A DNA stretch of 64,000 nt from Agelaius tricolor (GCA_023055355.1 JALJCS010000050.1:1240001-1304000), one strand, 5' to 3'. Shown: positions 51,896-63,559, counted from the stretch's first letter. Notes: generated by a model not told the origin, from the sequence alone. Made by a program: numbers and translations.

Positions 51896-51998
51896 ATTGA
51901 GCAATTAGGGCAAAGCTGTATCGCACTGTCTGTAAGGGGAGGAGTTCCTTAATAAGTACAGTAGGCTAGGATATAATATAGTAGAATAAAGCCATGGA
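51896..51998 (+). mobile_element. Possible LTR fragment abutting the OR pseudogene
   Basis: GGAGTTCCTTAATAAGTACAG, an AT-rich TATA-like stretch and AATAAAGCCATGGATCAGCC resemble the end of a bird LTR. It lies where the receptor's seventh helix should be and may explain the receptor's missing end. Confidence 0.35.
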
Positions 51999-52808
51999 TC
52001 AGCCTTCTGCAATCATGGAGACAATGCTAATTATGACCTGGCTGGGAGCCTGCAACAACAGGCAAACACTGCAGTACTGATAAACAGAGGTACAGCCAGG
52101 GGAGGGAGGCAGGTGGAAAAGGCTTTGTGCTGTCCCTGCTCTGAGGGGATGCTCAGCACGGCCTGAAGGTCTGCATATAGGAGAAAACAACAATGAACAC
52201 AGAACAGCCAAATGATAAACAGGCACCAACAGCAAGAAGCCCAAGTTCCCTGGGGTTGGAAGTTTGAGGATCTGGCCCAGGGCATTGCCATGGCACAGGG
52301 GCAGGGAAAATGTATTGGCCATGTGCAGCAGAGCAGTGAGAAAGCCCCAGGCCCAGGCAGCTGCTGCCATGTGGGCACAAGCTCTGCTGCCCAGCAGGGT
52401 CCCGTGGTGCAGGGCTTTGCAGATGGACACGTAGCAGTCGGAGCACGTGAGGGTCAGGAATGAAAGCTCTGCTGTGATAAAGAACAAAAAGAAAAAGACC
52501 TGTGCAGCACATCCAGTGTAGGAGATGGTGCTGGTGTCCCAGAGGGAATTGTGCATGGCTCTGGGCACAGTGGTGCAGATGGAGCCCAGGTCAGTGAGGG
52601 CCAGGCTGAGCAGCAAGAAGAACATGGGCGTGTGCAGGGGGTGGCCCCAGGCTACGGCGCTGATGATGAGGCCGTTGCCCAGGAGGGCAGCCAGGGAGAT
52701 GCCCAGCAAGAGGCAGAAGTGCAGGAGCTGCAGCTGCCCCGGCTCTGCCAATGCCAGCAGGAGGAAGTGGCTGATGCAGCTGCTGTTGGACATTTGCTGT
52801 GGCTGCAC
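51999..52808 (-). pseudogene. Olfactory receptor, OR14-type, pseudogene
   Basis: The minus-strand frame begins MSNSSCISHFLLLALAEPGQ and contains LHTPMFFLLLSLALTDLGSI (helix 2) and the post-helix-3 region, where the usual DRY is changed to SDCYVSICK. Olfactory receptors are odorant GPCRs. The OR14-like (gamma-c) group is greatly expanded in birds. After TM4 the frame carries a deletion and shifts, with IPSEQG and FSTCLP in another frame near 52,130-52,090, and helix 7 is missing. It is not functional. Confidence 0.88.
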
Positions 52809-54774
52809 GTGGGCACCTGTTCATGGAGAAAAGGACAGTGAAGGGTTAGAGGAGATACCTGTAACCAAAATCAAAGCCATTTCCCACACACCCTCCTTTG
52901 TAATACACAGGGACATGCTCTTGTGTTTCAGAGTTCTGATGTTTTCTTTTTAAGCTCCTTCCATGGACTTCCTGGTACTCTTGGATATCAGAAACCCTCA
53001 GCATTTCTGCTGCCCTCTGGTAGAACAGAGTGATTTCCCTGAGGCAAGATAATGAGTGGAGGCTGGGGGCAGATGATCTGTCACTTCATTCTGTTTGCAG
53101 TTCCTCTGGGCTTTCACTTTGCTCAGCTGGAGGATGTTCACACTCCCATGTTCCTCTTACAAACGCCCAGGTACCGTGAGAGCAGATGGATCCAGCAGAG
53201 CCCAGCTCCACTTCTGTACCCAAGGACTCACGTTGCTCATTCCACCAACCCAGCAGCATTTTCAGGGTCACAACACCTCTGCCTTTGCCCATGGGTGTTA
53301 TCACTCAGAGATGCTCCAGGACAGGTTTGCACGCTGGGGTGAAGCTCCCAGCCTGGACTGAAATGTCAGAGGGACTTGCAAGTGTCCTTCTGCTGGCATT
53401 GGCTGAAGGGAGATGCAGCTCCTTCCCTGGCTGCCCTGACAGCATTGCCCAGAGCCGGGCCCTGGGGACAGCGTCACCCTGAGCCAGCTGTGCCCCTCCA
53501 GAGCCCCCAGGGCCGGGCAGCTGCTCCCAGCCCTGTGCTCTGCAGAGGGAACTGGGCCCGGGGCTGCAGAGCTGCCCCACGGCTCTGCTGCAGCTCTGCC
53601 TGCACAGGAGGGGCTGCACACCTTGGAGCCCCGGGCCTGAGGGCAGAGGCTTGGCTGGGGCACAGGAGGGAGGGGGCTTGTTCAGAGGGAGGGGCTGCAC
53701 TGCAGGGGATCCTGTGCACATCTCTCAACTCTCCCTGCCACAGCATTGCTGGGTTCTGTTTTCTCTCCTTCCCTGATCCTCTCTCTGCTTCCTGGAGATT
53801 TTCCTCCTGCAGGGGTTTCCCTGTGCCTGATCTCTCTGTACCAGCACTCACAGAGCCCAAAGCTCTGTGCACTCTCCTTGGCCTGACAGAACCCTGCCTG
53901 TTTGCAGGGCACTGCCTGGGGGCAGCTTCTCTTTGCAGCTTGCAGAAAGGACAGCTCAGACTGAGCCTGATGGCTCCAGCAAAGCTGCTGCTGCTGCTGT
54001 CCATGGGCACAGTGGCTGAAGGCACATTAGGGATCTCCTGTGAACCTGCTGGTCACTAAAAGGAACAGTTTGGTGATCTCAGGCACCACTTGCCAAAATT
54101 CAGAACTAATAATTCATAATCATCCTTTAATAATTATCCCCCCTCCCTGCCACTCTCCAGTAGTAGGAATCTGAAGACAAAGTCTTAGGAAATTGCCTAA
54201 TTTCAATCAAAATCCTTGTCTTGGAAATATTCTGAGACTGATCAGCATGTGAGAGCTTCATGAGCATTTCAGCTCCCCTGCAGCAGAAATCCTCAGAGAT
54301 GCACTGCCAGAGTCTGCAGGCATTGGGATGTTGCAGCTTTAGGAGATCAGTGCAGGAGCTGCAGCTGCATTGTCCTGCAGCCAGAGGTTGCTGTGCCAAG
54401 GGCTGGCAGGGATTGTGCCCCAGGCACTTCCCAGCCCCTTCCCAGCCCTGCCTGCTTGAAGCTCTCTGTGCCTCTGTGCTGTGCCCGGGCTGGCTGCAGG
54501 CAGTGCCCCAGCCCTGCTGGGCTGTGCACAGGAGCTGCTCCTGCCCAGAGCTGTCTCTCTGCAGCTCTGCTGCCCTTGCCAGGAGCTGCCTCTGGGCCAG
54601 GAGCCCGGCCCAGCTCAGCAGCACAGACACAGCACAAGGACTTTAGGAGCCTCTGGGCCTTTGTGCTCAGGCCCTGAACATCAGGCCCTGAGAGGGAGCT
54701 GAAGAAGCCTCTGCAGAACTCCAAGTCACAATCCAACTCCAAAGTTTCTGGGACTTGTAGTGGCTCCCACTGAG
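52809..54774. other. Intergenic, GC-rich, no gene recognised
   Basis: Long open frames exist on both strands without recognisable domains. The part near 54,400-54,640 resembles 60,420-60,600 in wording (repeated CTGCC/GCTGCTCC phrases), which suggests dispersed repeats. Confidence 0.35.
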
Positions 54775-55219
54775 GGACACGACAGAGAAAGTGTCCCCAG
54801 GCCCCAGGCAGAGCAGAGAACTGGAGGCACTGATGGCAGCTGGGGACAAAGAGAAGCCAAGGCTTGGTGCCCTGGGGCACAGCAGGGTCTGTGCCAGCAA
54901 GGGCTGGGAGGAGACACCTTGTGCTGAGGCCCTGGGGCCTCCTGGCCCAGCCCCAGCCAGGCTGGGCACTGCCAGCCCCTTGTGCTGCCCTCTGCATCCC
55001 CCCCTAGCCCACATCCCAGGGGCCTCAAGGATCTGCTGCAAGGAGTCCCTGGGGAGCCTTGCTCAGCAATGGCCCTGGCGGCTCCTGAATGCTCCCTGCA
55101 GGGGCTGCAGCTTTTTCAAAGGACTTGGGGTTTGGCTTTGGCCTTGCAGTCTCTGAGAGCTTTGTGCAATCATGGCCTCCAATTACCTGCTGTAATTAGT
55201 CCCTGCAGAGGCTCTGTCA

Positions 55220-55680
55220 GTAACACCACTCAGTGGGGCTCATGAATGCTTCAAGGTACTTCAGTTCTTTTAAGGTACTTGGTGTTTCCCCTTGGATCCA
55301 GACTCTGGGAGAGCTTTGTGCAATCATGGCCCCAATTATCTGCGTTAATGAGTCCCTGGAGAGCTTTGTACTGACACTCAGTGGGGCTCATTCATGCTCT
55401 GAGACACTCAAGGTGTTGAAGGTACTTTGGATTTTCCTTTCCACACTGAGTGTCTGAGAGGTTTTTGTGCCATCCTGGCCACCAATTCTCTCCTCCAAGG
55501 AGTCCATGAGGAACCTGTGTTGGACAGGGACCTCAGTGGGAGCCATGAATGCCTGGAGACACTTTGGGTGTTTCCTCTGACTCTGACTCCAGGCAAGGTT
55601 TGTGCAATCTCCTCCCAGGCCCTGAGGTTCAAGGGCTCAGCTCCAAATGCACAGTGAGGCTCATGAGGATCAAGCAAGTC
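55220..55680. repeat. Diverged tandem repeat, period about 150 bp
   Basis: CACTCAGTGGGGCTCATGAATGC near 55,225 recurs in altered form near 55,377, 55,531 and 55,650. AGAGCTTTGTGCAATCATGGCC recurs near 55,157 and 55,312. Four diverged units can be followed. Confidence 0.8.
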
Positions 55681-56214
55681 CTGACAAACCATGGCTCTGC
55701 CTTGATTTCCCTCTGCTCCTGTGCAATTCATTAGGAGGGTTATGGAGAAATAGTTATGGAGAAATAGTTCAAAGAGCTTCTAGGAAATATGTATTCCTAT
55801 TTGAAAGGGTGTCTTTTATTGCTTTTCTTATTACACAAGAAGTGATTGCAGCATTCAGTGACTGATATTGATGCAGGGACTGTCCTAAGGAGGTCTGGCC
55901 TGCTCAGAGAAGCTGTGCCTTGAGCTCTGAGCCAGTGTGGACAACCTTGCTCCACATTCCCCAAGCCCATGGTGTCTCTCCTCACTCACCTGGGAGCTGC
56001 TTTGCTTGGAGAAGTGGCTGCACTCAGGCAAAGAGGGATTTTCCTTCTTTGAGTTTTGAAGCCATCTAAAACTCCTGAGTTTCCCCATTACAAACAGACA
56101 TCCTCCTCAAGTGTGTGCCAAGCCCAAGGTGGCACCAAGAGCACTCCAGCCCTGCCCTGGGCCAGCTGTGAGGGTGGATCATCATCCCAACAGGCAGTGG
56201 GCCATTGCAAGGGG

Positions 56215-56500
56215 CTGTTGCCATGGACACTGCGGGGACCCCAGTGCTGGGTTTGGGTGCCATGGCAACCGCCATCAATTCAGGTTTCCTTGGAAAGCAG
56301 CCCCAGGAGCCATTTCTGCAGCCAGGTTCCATGGCCCCTTGCCTGCAGAGCTGCTGCTGCCCTGGGCTGCCATGGCAACCCTGAGGACAAAGCGGTGCCA
56401 GGGCTGTTCCAGGCACAATTGCAGTGACACTGGTTGGTGCCAGCAGGTGCCATGGCAACGGCCACGGGGACCCGTTCCTTGGTTTGGTGCCATGGCAAGC
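56215..56500. repeat. Array of X-box (RFX)-like palindromes
   Basis: GTGCCATGGCAAC or close variants occur at about 56,256, 56,366, 56,446 and 56,486. Half-matches (TTGCCATGG) lie near 56,217 and 56,783. They are near-matches to the palindromic RFX site GTTGCCATGGCAAC. The array borders the right inverted arm. Confidence 0.8.
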
Positions 56501-57079
56501 AATGCCCGGAGCCGTTGTGATGGTTGGTGGGCATGGAAAGCTGGCCTGGGCCCCTTGCTCAGGGCTGGTGTCAGTGCCCAGAGCCAGAGGGGATCCCTTG
56601 CTGGGGGCTGTGCCATGGCCACCTGCCCTGTGCCGCGCTGGCCGCTCAGGCACCAGGAACCAGCAGCCAAGGGCACTGCCAGGGCCAAAGGCCAGGTCAG
56701 CCAGACAGAAAGGGGCAGGGCTAGGCACTGTTTCCATGGCACTCGGCACTGGGGGGACACCTGGGGCACCTGGCCTGGCAGTTGCCATGGAAAGCCCTGG
56801 CAGGCACTGAGGGCACAGCCCCTGGCACTGAGACACTGCTGGGCCGGGTGCTGAGCACAGCGCTGAGCACGCAGAGATGGTTTTGTTCTTGCTGAGCTGC
56901 AGCACAGCCAAGGCCTGTCCTGCCCCTCGTCCAGCCACGCTGGGGAGGGGCTGGGGCTGCGGGGGAGCTTGGCAGGGGACACAGCCAGGACAGGTGACCC
57001 CAACTGACCCCGGGCACAGCCCAGACCAGAGCACATCATGCTCAGGCTATGAAGGGGGGAACAAGGAGCAAGGGGGGAA

Positions 57080-57430
57080 TTTTGGAGGGAGGCTTTTTGC
57101 CTTCCCAGGTAACACTTAGGCAAGAGGGGGCCCTGTTTCACCAGTGGGCAGGGTCACTACCAAAGACACAGACACCAACTGAAGGAATTGTGGCATTTAT
57201 ATCATGCACAGCTGCAAAGCATTACAAAAGGATAAGCTCAGCAAAGCACATCAGCATTAGCAAAGAATTACAAAAGGATAAGCTCAGCAATCCATCAGAA
57301 CTCATCATTACATTTTGATGACTAACCCCTTGGTCAAACACTAGAGGTGTTTGTGGCAGACAAAGATTCTGGCTGACTATCAAGGTACACCTTACACACA
57401 TCAGTAGTACTTCAGTGACACCGTTCTTCA
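57080..57430 (-). mobile_element. 3' LTR of the ERV-L-like element (right arm)
   Basis: Counterpart of 1,330-1,680. The minus strand starts TGAAGAACGG after a purine-rich tract, with the TATA-like box near 57,197. The CTCAGCAA-containing internal duplication is present here too. Confidence 0.6.
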
Positions 57431-58009
57431 TTCTTTTTTCTCAATCTCCTTGGAGTTAGGAACAAGAATTCTGTTGTCCATGGAGCTGGCACCTTTTTAA
57501 TTCCAGAATAATGCCCCCAGGCCCTTTGCTGTTCAGCTTTACCATGTTGTCTGGGGCTAACAAGGCTTGGGGGGCCCTTTCCCCTCTGGCTGGAAGGGGC
57601 CGGGTCCCAGTCCCTGAGGGGCACCCAGGCTCCTGGATGCAATTCCTGTGCAAGTCCCTCAGTGTCACAGCAGCCTTCCCATGGAGCCCCGTGGATCAGA
57701 GCAATTGCCAAAGGGGCCCTTGGGGCAAACAGGGAGATTTGGTCTGGCAGCATGTGTAAAACAATATCCTGTCAGATCTACTTGTTCTCACACACAATCC
57801 TTGGCTGCAGGGACACATTCCCATTGTTGCTGCCCAGCTTTCAGGACTCAGAGTTGTCTTTCCCAGGAGCTGCTCCTTCAGCTGCCTCGGGAGGGCCATT
57901 TGGCCTCCGGACCCACACTCTGGCTCCATTATTAGGACGGCTGCATCCAAACCCTTTATCTCCACAAACGCTGGTGATTGCAGCTGGAGCTCCTTTTTTC
58001 ACAATCGTT

Positions 58010-58227
58010 CTCAAAATTGCAAAATCAATAATTGTGCTACTCTGTCATGGGGTTGAATAATCCAATCTTGTTCACTATTGTTTAACAGAATTACTGTAAT
58101 TTCTCCTGCATATTCTGCATCAATTCCTCCTGCCATGACATGAACACTTTGCAAGGCCAAGCTCCAAGGGAGCAGTTACCAAAGCAAAGTGTCCTGGAGG
58201 AATCTGAATTCCTGTTTCAGTATTGAT
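58010..58227 (-). pseudogene. ERV-L-like dUTPase remnant (right arm)
   Basis: Counterpart of 533-749. It encodes [13 protein letters not shown] on the minus strand. In this copy several codons differ from the left arm and the reading frame is again broken. Confidence 0.7.
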
Positions 58228-58489
58228 GGCTCTCATTTGCTTTGAATTCATCCTCATTAATTCCAATGCATGAAGGCCCAGGCCTGCAGCCTCTGGGCTG
58301 GCCCTGCCAGGGGCCATCACAGCCAGAACAATTTCCCAGGCAGTCCAAGTCTCACTGCCCATGGTTGGATTTGCAAATTGGGGGCAGCCGTGCACAGCCA
58401 GGGGGTTTCCATTTCCCCCGTGGGCCATTGTTCAGGGCAAGGAGCACATCTGGGAGATGGGTTCTCCATGGGCAAAGGTTCCCATCTCC

Positions 58490-58573
58490 TCATTTTTTCA
58501 ACTGCTCTTTTAACAACCCCTTCACCCGTTCAACCAATCCTGCAGCTTGTGCATAGTCTGGTACATGAAAAAC
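58490..58573 (-). pseudogene. ERV-L-like integrase tail (right arm)
   Basis: Counterpart of 187-270, with the sequence around the catalytic Glu. Upstream (toward higher coordinates) the element is interrupted by AT-rich DNA. Confidence 0.6.
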
Positions 58574-58829
58574 CCTGCAGGCTTCATCCCTGTATTTTTC
58601 ACAGCAACAGACAAAGCACTCTGCATCACAGTATCACCAAACCCTGGGGAAATAGCCAATTTCCTCCCTTCCTCCTTTTTTAATTGTATACAATCTCACA
58701 AAGTTGACCACTGACAGTACGGTCCTGGCCAATCCTGTTCTGTAGGGTATTTAGAGTTACATTCTTGAGCAGCCAAAGCTACCAAATTAGTATTGTCAGC
58801 ACTATTTCACATTATTATTATTTCATATG

Positions 58830-58930
58830 TAGATATACATATTGATATACATATAGACAGATAGATACAGACATATATCTATAATATATCTATAATATAT
58901 ATATTAAGGTCTTATTATACAATAAATACA
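58830..58930. repeat. AT-rich GATA/ATAT microsatellite
   Basis: Irregular ATAGATA and ATATCT repeats between the right arm and the second ERV-L-like fragment. Confidence 0.9.
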
Positions 58931-58939
58931 TATAGTTAT

Positions 58940-59480
58940 GTAGTATATTGATATTTCACTGGCACAAATGCAGCTGAGCTCAAGATTAAAACCTTCTGCT
59001 CTTGCTCCATGTGGGAGCATTCCAACAATAATTGTTCCTTCTGAAGGTGCTGTTTCCAATGGACTCTTAACAAATTCATCTTTGTCTGCCCAAACCCACA
59101 AGTCCTTTTCCTTTTCCATGTGCAGTTTTTGGATGCATTTGAAGACATCCAGGGCTGCAGCTTCTTTTACCCGACTGCCCCACTGCTCCCACGGGGCTCC
59201 CACCTCAGCCCACTGCAGAGCCAGGGAACTCCAGGGAAGGGCTTCCCATCTGGGAATTTCTGATGACACTGATGCCTCACATTGACATTGAACAAGTGAC
59301 ATTTGGTTGGGATCTGGCCAGACTGGGCCAGTTTGGTTTGACCAGTGGCCAAAGTCAGCACCAAAGACACAGACTCCAACTGGAGGAATCAGTGTCATTT
59401 CCTGCAGTTCAGAGCAGCAAAGAATCACAAAAGGAGCAGCTCAGCAATGCACCCAATCATCCCCACCAAAGATTGCCTGC
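58940..59480 (-). mobile_element. ERV-L-like 5' fragment: diverged LTR end plus gag-like frame
   Basis: At 59,355-59,455 the sequence is similar to the LTRs at 57,080-57,430 (CAAAGACACAGACTCCAACT, then CAAAAGGAGCAGCTCAGCAA). Next to it on the minus strand is an open frame ending near 58,950 that contains [20 protein letters not shown] and looks gag-like, but I cannot assign it firmly. With the right arm it may be the remains of one internally deleted provirus, though the LTRs are quite different. Confidence 0.45.
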
Positions 59481-59980
59481 AGTGATTAAGAAAGATGCAG
59501 CAGCATTTCCCCTCAGCCTTTGCCATCCCCCAGATGCACACAGCAGCTGGGGAAGCTGTCACAGCCAAGGGCTGCAGAGCCACTCCTGGGCACTGGCAAT
59601 TCCTGCAGGTGCCTCCAGCCCCACTGAGGCTCCAAGCCCGCTGGGAGAGGGCCCAGCTCTGGCAGTGCTGCATGAACAAACTGACAGCACTGCTAGTGTG
59701 CCAACATCTGCTTTCATCCTCCCCTTGGCTCCCTCCCAAAGCCTGGCCAGGCCTCAAGGAGGAGCCAAGGCAGCTGACTTTGATCCTTCAGCCCCACACA
59801 AGGCCAGATGTCAGATTTCATGGCCTTGTCGTGCTTCTAAATACACAAAGGTCCATCCATGTTTCACTAAGGAGTGGCTACATCTATCACAGTGCTAATG
59901 ACCATGCATATCTCATCAGGGAGCAGATACAAAGGTAACCTTTGCTTGGAAGGTTCCTCCAGAGGCCACCTTGGGCTCAG
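59481..59980. other. No gene seen
   Basis: Mixed-composition DNA with no recognised feature. Confidence 0.4.
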
Positions 59981-59984
59981 GGCC

Positions 59985-60135
59985 TGCTGTCCAGGCCTCA
60001 CTCAGGGCTGCTGTCCAGGCCTTGGCACTTCAGGGACGTGCTTTAGTGCTGGGCTTGGCACTGCTGGCTGAGCGGCTGCACTGGGTGAGCTCAGAGGGCT
60101 TTTCCAACAGAAAGGATTCTGTGATTCCATGATGA
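59985..60135 (+). mobile_element. CR1 LINE 3' end fragment
   Basis: TTAGTGCTGGGCTTGGCACT, then GGGCTTTTCCAACAGAAAGG and ATTCTGTGATTCCATGAT match the conserved CR1 3' untranslated end and its octamer tail. Confidence 0.8.
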
Positions 60136-60139
60136 TATC

Positions 60140-61850
60140 GGCTGCATTCAGCTGGGGCTATTTCAGCAGCATTACTTTGCTCCAGAAGTTCCCTCTTGCC
60201 CAGCTCCCGTGGCCTGAGGCTTCAGCTCCTTCAGCTCCTGGTGCTGAGCTGCTCATGCTGAACGAGAGCACTCGGAGAGACGAATCCAGTCCATCCAATT
60301 CCTTCTGGGACACGCAGAGGGGAGGCTGTGCAAACAGGAGCATTGTTTGCTGTGGCCTCCTCTCTGCCCTTCACGCCTTCCAGCGCTTTGAAGCAGCCAA
60401 GAGCTTTCTCCAAGAGTGCAATGGAGCAGCTGTTCCTGCTCGCAGGCCTGGCTCTTCCCAGTCTCTGCCCTTGCCTGCTTCTGTCCCTCTTGCTGTGCCC
60501 TCTGTTCCCCCAGGGCTGGCTGGCTGCTGCCCAGGACTGTGGCACTGGCACAGATCCAGTGCCCCAGAGCCTCCTTTCTGTGCCCCTGGAGCTGCCTGGG
60601 CACAGCAGCCTTTTCCATCTGCAAGCTCCCCATGGACAGGGAGTGCCCAGCTCCGTTCCTTGCACAGCCTCCAGGAGCCCAGGGCTGCCATCTCAAGTCC
60701 CTGCTGGCACTGGGGGCTCCCAGGTGCCTCAGGCTGCTCTGACACCGCTGCACACGGGAGGGAACAGGGGCAGGGGCTGTGCTGAAAGTCAGCTCCATCT
60801 GCTGCTGCTGCTGCTGCTGCTGTGGGGTCATTTGTGCAGCCCTGGCCCAGAGTCAGGGATCAGATGCTGCCAGTCTCTTCCAGCCCTGGCTGCTCAGAGG
60901 TTGGGCCTTGGAGCCTCAGGTGGCCAAAGGCAGCTGCTGCTGGGCCCTCTGTGTGTGCCCATGTTCAGCAGTGCTGCTCCATCAGTCTGTGCCCAGCAAC
61001 GGGGAAAAGCCTCAGCCCTGCAGGGCCAGGAGCTGCCGGGCTCTGCCTGAGCAGCTCAGCCAGCAGCAAGGGAGCTGCTCCACACAGGAACCAGGAGCAA
61101 AGGACATTCCTTCTCTAGGACATGTTTTCTATTTAAAGGAAAAAAAGGCAAAAGAAAAAAAACTATATAAAATGTGAAAGATGAAAACAAAACCCAAGTG
61201 TTAGTGAAAAAGTTCTGAAACTTTGCATTAAGAGGTAAATGATCTTTTTTAAAGGGGAACTCAGTTATTTACATTGTAAATGTGCTGATGGCGTGGATCT
61301 TACTGACCTCAGCAGCCTTTGAAAAGATTTTGGGCTTTGTTTCCAACATTGCCATTTGAAATTGTGCTCAAAGCAAGAGGAAATTGCTTTGTGCCCTTCC
61401 CGCTCCAAGCAGGACTGGGAATGGAAACTCTGTCCAAGCCCAAATCCTTTAGAAGACGACCTTCCTTCTCAGCCTGGGAATGAGCTGCACATTCCCTTTG
61501 AAACTCTCAGGGATTTCTTAGAGACACCAAGTGCCACTTAGGGCTTTTTGCTCTGGTTTGGCAGTGAAGAAGGGCAATTCTCCATCCATCAGCTCCAGAC
61601 TGCACTGCCTCAGGAACACGGCCCACTCGCCAGCTTTGGCCCACTCAGGCACTTCTAGAGGAGGAAGAAAGTGCAATTGCACAATTCCAGCCAATCAAGA
61701 AGGAAGAATGGGACAGACAAACACCCTGTGCAGATCCAGGCGTTCAGCTGGGACTGTGGAGAGTTTGGGTTCTTGCCAATTGGATGTGTGTCCCCAGCTG
61801 CAATCTCTGGGCCTGCAGCAGAGTCTCACTCAGCTGCCAAAGCAGAAAGC
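60140..61850. other. GC-rich, no gene recognised
   Basis: Contains a (CTG)8-type run at about 60,798-60,822 and an A-rich stretch near 61,138-61,170. Open frames lack recognisable domains. Confidence 0.4.
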
Positions 61851-61984
61851 TCAGGCGCTGTGCTGGCAACGGGCTCGTCTGATGCAAAGCTGTCAGAGCA
61901 ATGGGAGGGCAGAGCCAGCCCAGCTGGGCCCAGGGCTGAGCCCAGCAGAGCCCTGGCAGAGCCCAGAGCAGCCTCAGCAGCCGC

Positions 61985-62230
61985 AGAGCCCGGCTGCAAG
62001 GAGAGAAAGCAGAAAGTGCCCCTCAGCTGAGGGCTCCTGTGCCCTTGTGCCAAGGCCTGCGGGGCCCAGGCCATGCTGGCTGTGCCCAGAGCTGTGCCCA
62101 GAGCTGCCCATCCCTGCTGCCTTTGGCAGCAGAGCAGGAGGGCAGGACATGTGCCCAGCCTGCAGCCAGCCACGGCACATCCAGCCCTCAGCAGCTGCCC
62201 AGAGCAGGATGCTCCTGTGCTCGCTGCCAT
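61985..62230 (-). pseudogene. Degraded PIM1-like intron/exon-boundary copy
   Basis: GAGAAAGCAGAAAGTGCC near 61,990 and CAGCAGCTGCCCAGAGCAGGATGC near 62,188 match the intron of the PIM1-like gene at 63,560-63,750 in the same order. This is part of another, decayed copy, presumably with the exon remnant at 62,970-63,084. Confidence 0.55.
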
Positions 62231-62969
62231 CTCCCAAAAGCTCTGATCCCACCCTGCCAAGCACACAGGGACCCACCTCACGCCAGCCACGGCTGCAAGA
62301 AAAGCTGCTCCCAAACCACGTCCTCAGCCTTCTCCAAGGCCACCGCCCATCCATGCCACAGCTGCTCCCAAGCACTTCCCCATCCGCACTGGACCACCTG
62401 GAACGCTTCCTCTGGAAAAACAAACAACACATTCTTGAAAAGAGATTAGAGACAAAAAGGGAAAACAAGAAAAACAGGAAAAACTCTTATCTCTCTCAGG
62501 GCCTTGAGGAAGGCCCAACTCCTACATGGTAGGGAAAAACCCAGCCATGGGTGAGGGAAGCCCACACTTTCTCACTTCCACCCTGCACTGCCCCCCAAAA
62601 TCACGGTCATCCCAAAGCAAACAAGGGCAGTGCAGCAGCCCAGCCCTTCCTTGCCTGCAGAGCAAAGCAGCCCCTGCACAGCTTCTGGAGTCCCACCTCT
62701 GCTCCCACCATGGGGCTTTGCTTGTGTCGGGCTGGCTGCCCCAGCCCCAGCCCCAGCCCAGGCCACGGTGGCTGCTGGGGGCTGTTGGCAGGGCCAGGAG
62801 CCCACTCCCATTTTGTACCCAGCCCAGCCCATGCCCCAGCCCTGCCAGAAGCAGCTGGGCAGCGACTGAAGGATGAGTTGCATCTGCCCCAGCACAGGGG
62901 GAACCTTTGCTTCACAGCCAGGCTGGGCCATGCCCAAATCTGGCAGCATTTCCCCGGGTGGGGACTCAC

Positions 62970-63084
62970 CTGCAAATTCCCTGTGGAGTCTGGCTTTGAA
63001 GAAGGTGCCAGAATCAAAGTCCATCACCTTCAGCCTCCAGTGGCCAAGCTGAGGAAGAGCTTCTCATCCTTGGTGCCATCCTGG
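62970..63084 (-). pseudogene. PIM1-like kinase exon, inactive (subdomains VIb-VII)
   Basis: The minus strand reads DGTKDEKLFLSLATGG, then, after a 1-base shift, LKVMDFDSGTFFKARLHREF. This matches the PIM catalytic loop and Mg-binding loop (HRDIKDEN ... LKLIDFGSG). The catalytic HRD is not preserved, Asn becomes Lys, and DFG is DFD. The donor GCAG|GTGAGT is intact. A (CAG)n run lies where the acceptor pyrimidine tract should be. Confidence 0.8.
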
Positions 63085-63089
63085 CTGTC

Positions 63090-63092
<3 letters not shown>

Positions 63093-63135
<43 letters not shown>
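63093..63135. repeat. (CAG)n trinucleotide repeat
   Basis: About 14 uninterrupted CAG units on the plus strand (CTG on the minus), directly upstream of the inactive PIM-like exon. Confidence 0.95.
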
Positions 63136-63136
<1 letters not shown>

Positions 63137-63452
63137 CCCCACCCAGTACAGCTTCTCCAGGGGCTCCTGCTCCTTCCCTGGGGGCAGACCAGGCTCTCAG
63201 GGCTCTGCCCAGGGCCCCAGCTGTCAGGGAACCAGCACAAGCAAAACCAGCTTGGATGGCAGCCACCAGTGCTGGGCAGAGCAGCTCAGCTGCAGCACAA
63301 GGGCTGCGTGTGCCCATCCCATGACCCCCATGCAGTGACACAGGCAGCACAAAAAGGTCTGGGTTCCTTTGCTTCTGATTGCCAAGGCATGTGTGGAGCT
63401 GCAACTTACCAGGGCCCTGGATCAAAGTGTGCCTGTGGCTCTCTCCCTTCTT

Positions 63453-63559
63453 CTATGGCCGAGGAATATCCTGCACCCAAGGATCAGAGAACAGGTCTTC
63501 TAATGTGGGTCTTTCCAAGGAGTTCACGGATAAACACCACCTGATCAGATCTTTGCACT
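63453..63559 (-). CDS. PIM1-like serine/threonine kinase, last exon
   Basis: The minus strand, joined to the previous exon, reads ECKDLIRWCLSVNSLERPTL, then SDPWVQDIPRP and TAG (63,455-63,453). It matches the PIM C-lobe end ([20 protein letters not shown] ... HPWMQD), including the conserved RP. Acceptor TGCCCAG|AG. PIM kinases are constitutively active cytosolic kinases. The family is known to be expanded in songbirds. Confidence 0.9.

Larger units (their letters stand above)
56515..58759 (-). repeat. Right arm of the inverted duplication
   Basis: Reverse complement of 1-2,246 over its whole length with few differences. The ERV-L-like order here is integrase tail (about 58,573-58,490), dUTPase (about 58,227-58,010) and LTR (57,430-57,080). 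The arm may extend to the right of 58,759, because the left partner is cut by the window edge. Confidence 0.93.

Noticed and set aside
58904..59428. The 174-codon minus-strand ORF as a cellular gene
   Set aside because: It starts inside an LTR-like sequence and continues into AT-rich repeats; a degraded retroviral gag is the more likely source, so it is folded into the ERV-L-like fragment.
62280..62425. Minus-strand frame reading EDVVWEQLFLQPWLA as a PIM subdomain XI remnant
   Set aside because: The similarity is short and the upstream residues do not match a kinase; not strong enough to call.
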